Below, piece by piece: positions 5,209 to 5,413 of a DNA stretch of 5,413 nt. The position numbers and the translations under genes are program-made. The stretch spans positions 1 through 5,413 of the forward strand of contig ONVB01000200.1 of the NCBI GenBank assembly GCA_900321145.1, given 5' to 3'. The notes below the pieces were generated by a model that worked only from the letters and a program-made list of their open reading frames with translations, did not search any database and was not told the origin of the DNA. Each line of letters begins with the position of its first letter. Position 1 is the first letter of the stretch. The DNA is from an uncultured Eubacteriales bacterium. GTDB lineage: Bacteria > Bacillota > Clostridia > Lachnospirales > Lachnospiraceae.

Positions 5209-5413
5209 TTAGAACTTGCCTGCCTTTGCTGCTTCCTCGATAGAAACCGCTGTTGAAACTGTCATACCGACCATAGGATTGTTACCTGCGCCGATAAGAC
5301 CCATCATCTCAACATGTGCGGGAACCGATGAAGAACCTGCAAACTGTGCATCACTGTGCATACGTCCCATGGTATCTGTCATACCGTAAGAAGCGGGGCC
5401 TGCTGCCATGTTA
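5209..5413 (-). CDS. GGGtGRT-family protein, C-terminal 67 residues, cut at window edge
   Basis: The frame is open to the window edge and ends at TAA 5211-5209. The visible tail (NMAAGPASYGMTD, then GRMHSDAQFAGSSSVPAHVEMMG, then GAGNNPMVGMTVS) matches, from memory, the strongly conserved C-terminus of the GGGtGRT proteins, named after a Gly-rich motif that should lie just upstream, outside the window. Full members are about 330 residues, soluble, widespread in anaerobic gut bacteria and archaea, and without an assigned reaction. The high conservation and the Gly/Ser/His/Met-rich tail suggest an enzyme or abundant structural role, but that is inference. The Met at 5409-5407 is internal, not a start, because the preceding codon (Asn) continues the family sequence. 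Its own terminator follows, and the gene converges on the candidate RNA at 4830-5131. Confidence 0.85.
   Translation of the reverse strand, partial: NMAAGPASYGMTDTMGRMHSDAQFAGSSSVPAHVEMMGLIGAGNNPMVGMTVSTAVSIEEAAKAGKF

Noticed and set aside
5018..5212. Rightward 64-residue frame
   Set aside because: It reads straight through two terminator hairpins and has no ribosome site at its ATG.
1..5413. CRISPR array, insertion sequence, tRNA or prophage attachment site
   Set aside because: No regularly spaced repeats, transposase-like frame, terminal inverted repeats or tRNA-like cloverleaf seen on either strand.

Overview
The window looks like a chromosomal segment of a Clostridia-type Firmicute, most likely a Lachnospiraceae relative. 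This is inferred from strong AGGAGG-type ribosome sites, protein sequence flavour (the metal-binding lipoprotein and the GGGtGRT protein), AT-rich spacers and moderate coding GC. No rRNA or other marker is present, so the taxonomic call is tentative.

Layout. Positions 1-3453 are read leftward and look like one metal-handling transcription unit: a zinc-type substrate-binding lipoprotein (3453-2425), a tRNA-dihydrouridine synthase (2356-1430) and the first 461 residues of a copper-exporting P-type ATPase (1385 to the left edge, where it is cut). Gaps are 68 and 44 bases, with no strong terminator between genes. A well-formed promoter (TTGACA-17-TAAAAT) lies before the lipoprotein gene, with a Fur/Zur-like 7-1-7 palindrome just upstream and a second imperfect palindrome over its -10. 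The divergent rightward gene (3679-4653) is a cytoplasmic alpha/beta-hydrolase (esterase type) with its own promoter and a TTG start. It ends inside a perfect hairpin terminator.

Positions 4664-5208 hold no convincing protein gene, but they are not empty. There is a rightward promoter-like element (4795-4823), then about 300 bases of purine-rich, hairpin-rich sequence with ten GGA trinucleotides and a repeated GGAGGTACGGNCCAA element, then a strong hairpin (5097-5131). I read this as a candidate small RNA of unrecognised class, and its GGA-in-loop pattern resembles CsrA-sequestering RNAs. A possible short leftward transcript (about 4709-4639) would end at the hydrolase terminator.

At the right edge, read leftward, are the last 67 residues of a GGGtGRT-family protein (function unknown) followed by a textbook terminator. 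The biology that ties the left half together is transition-metal homeostasis: Zn-type capture and Cu export under one probable metal-responsive promoter. The most unusual part is the 4.8-5.1 kb RNA candidate.
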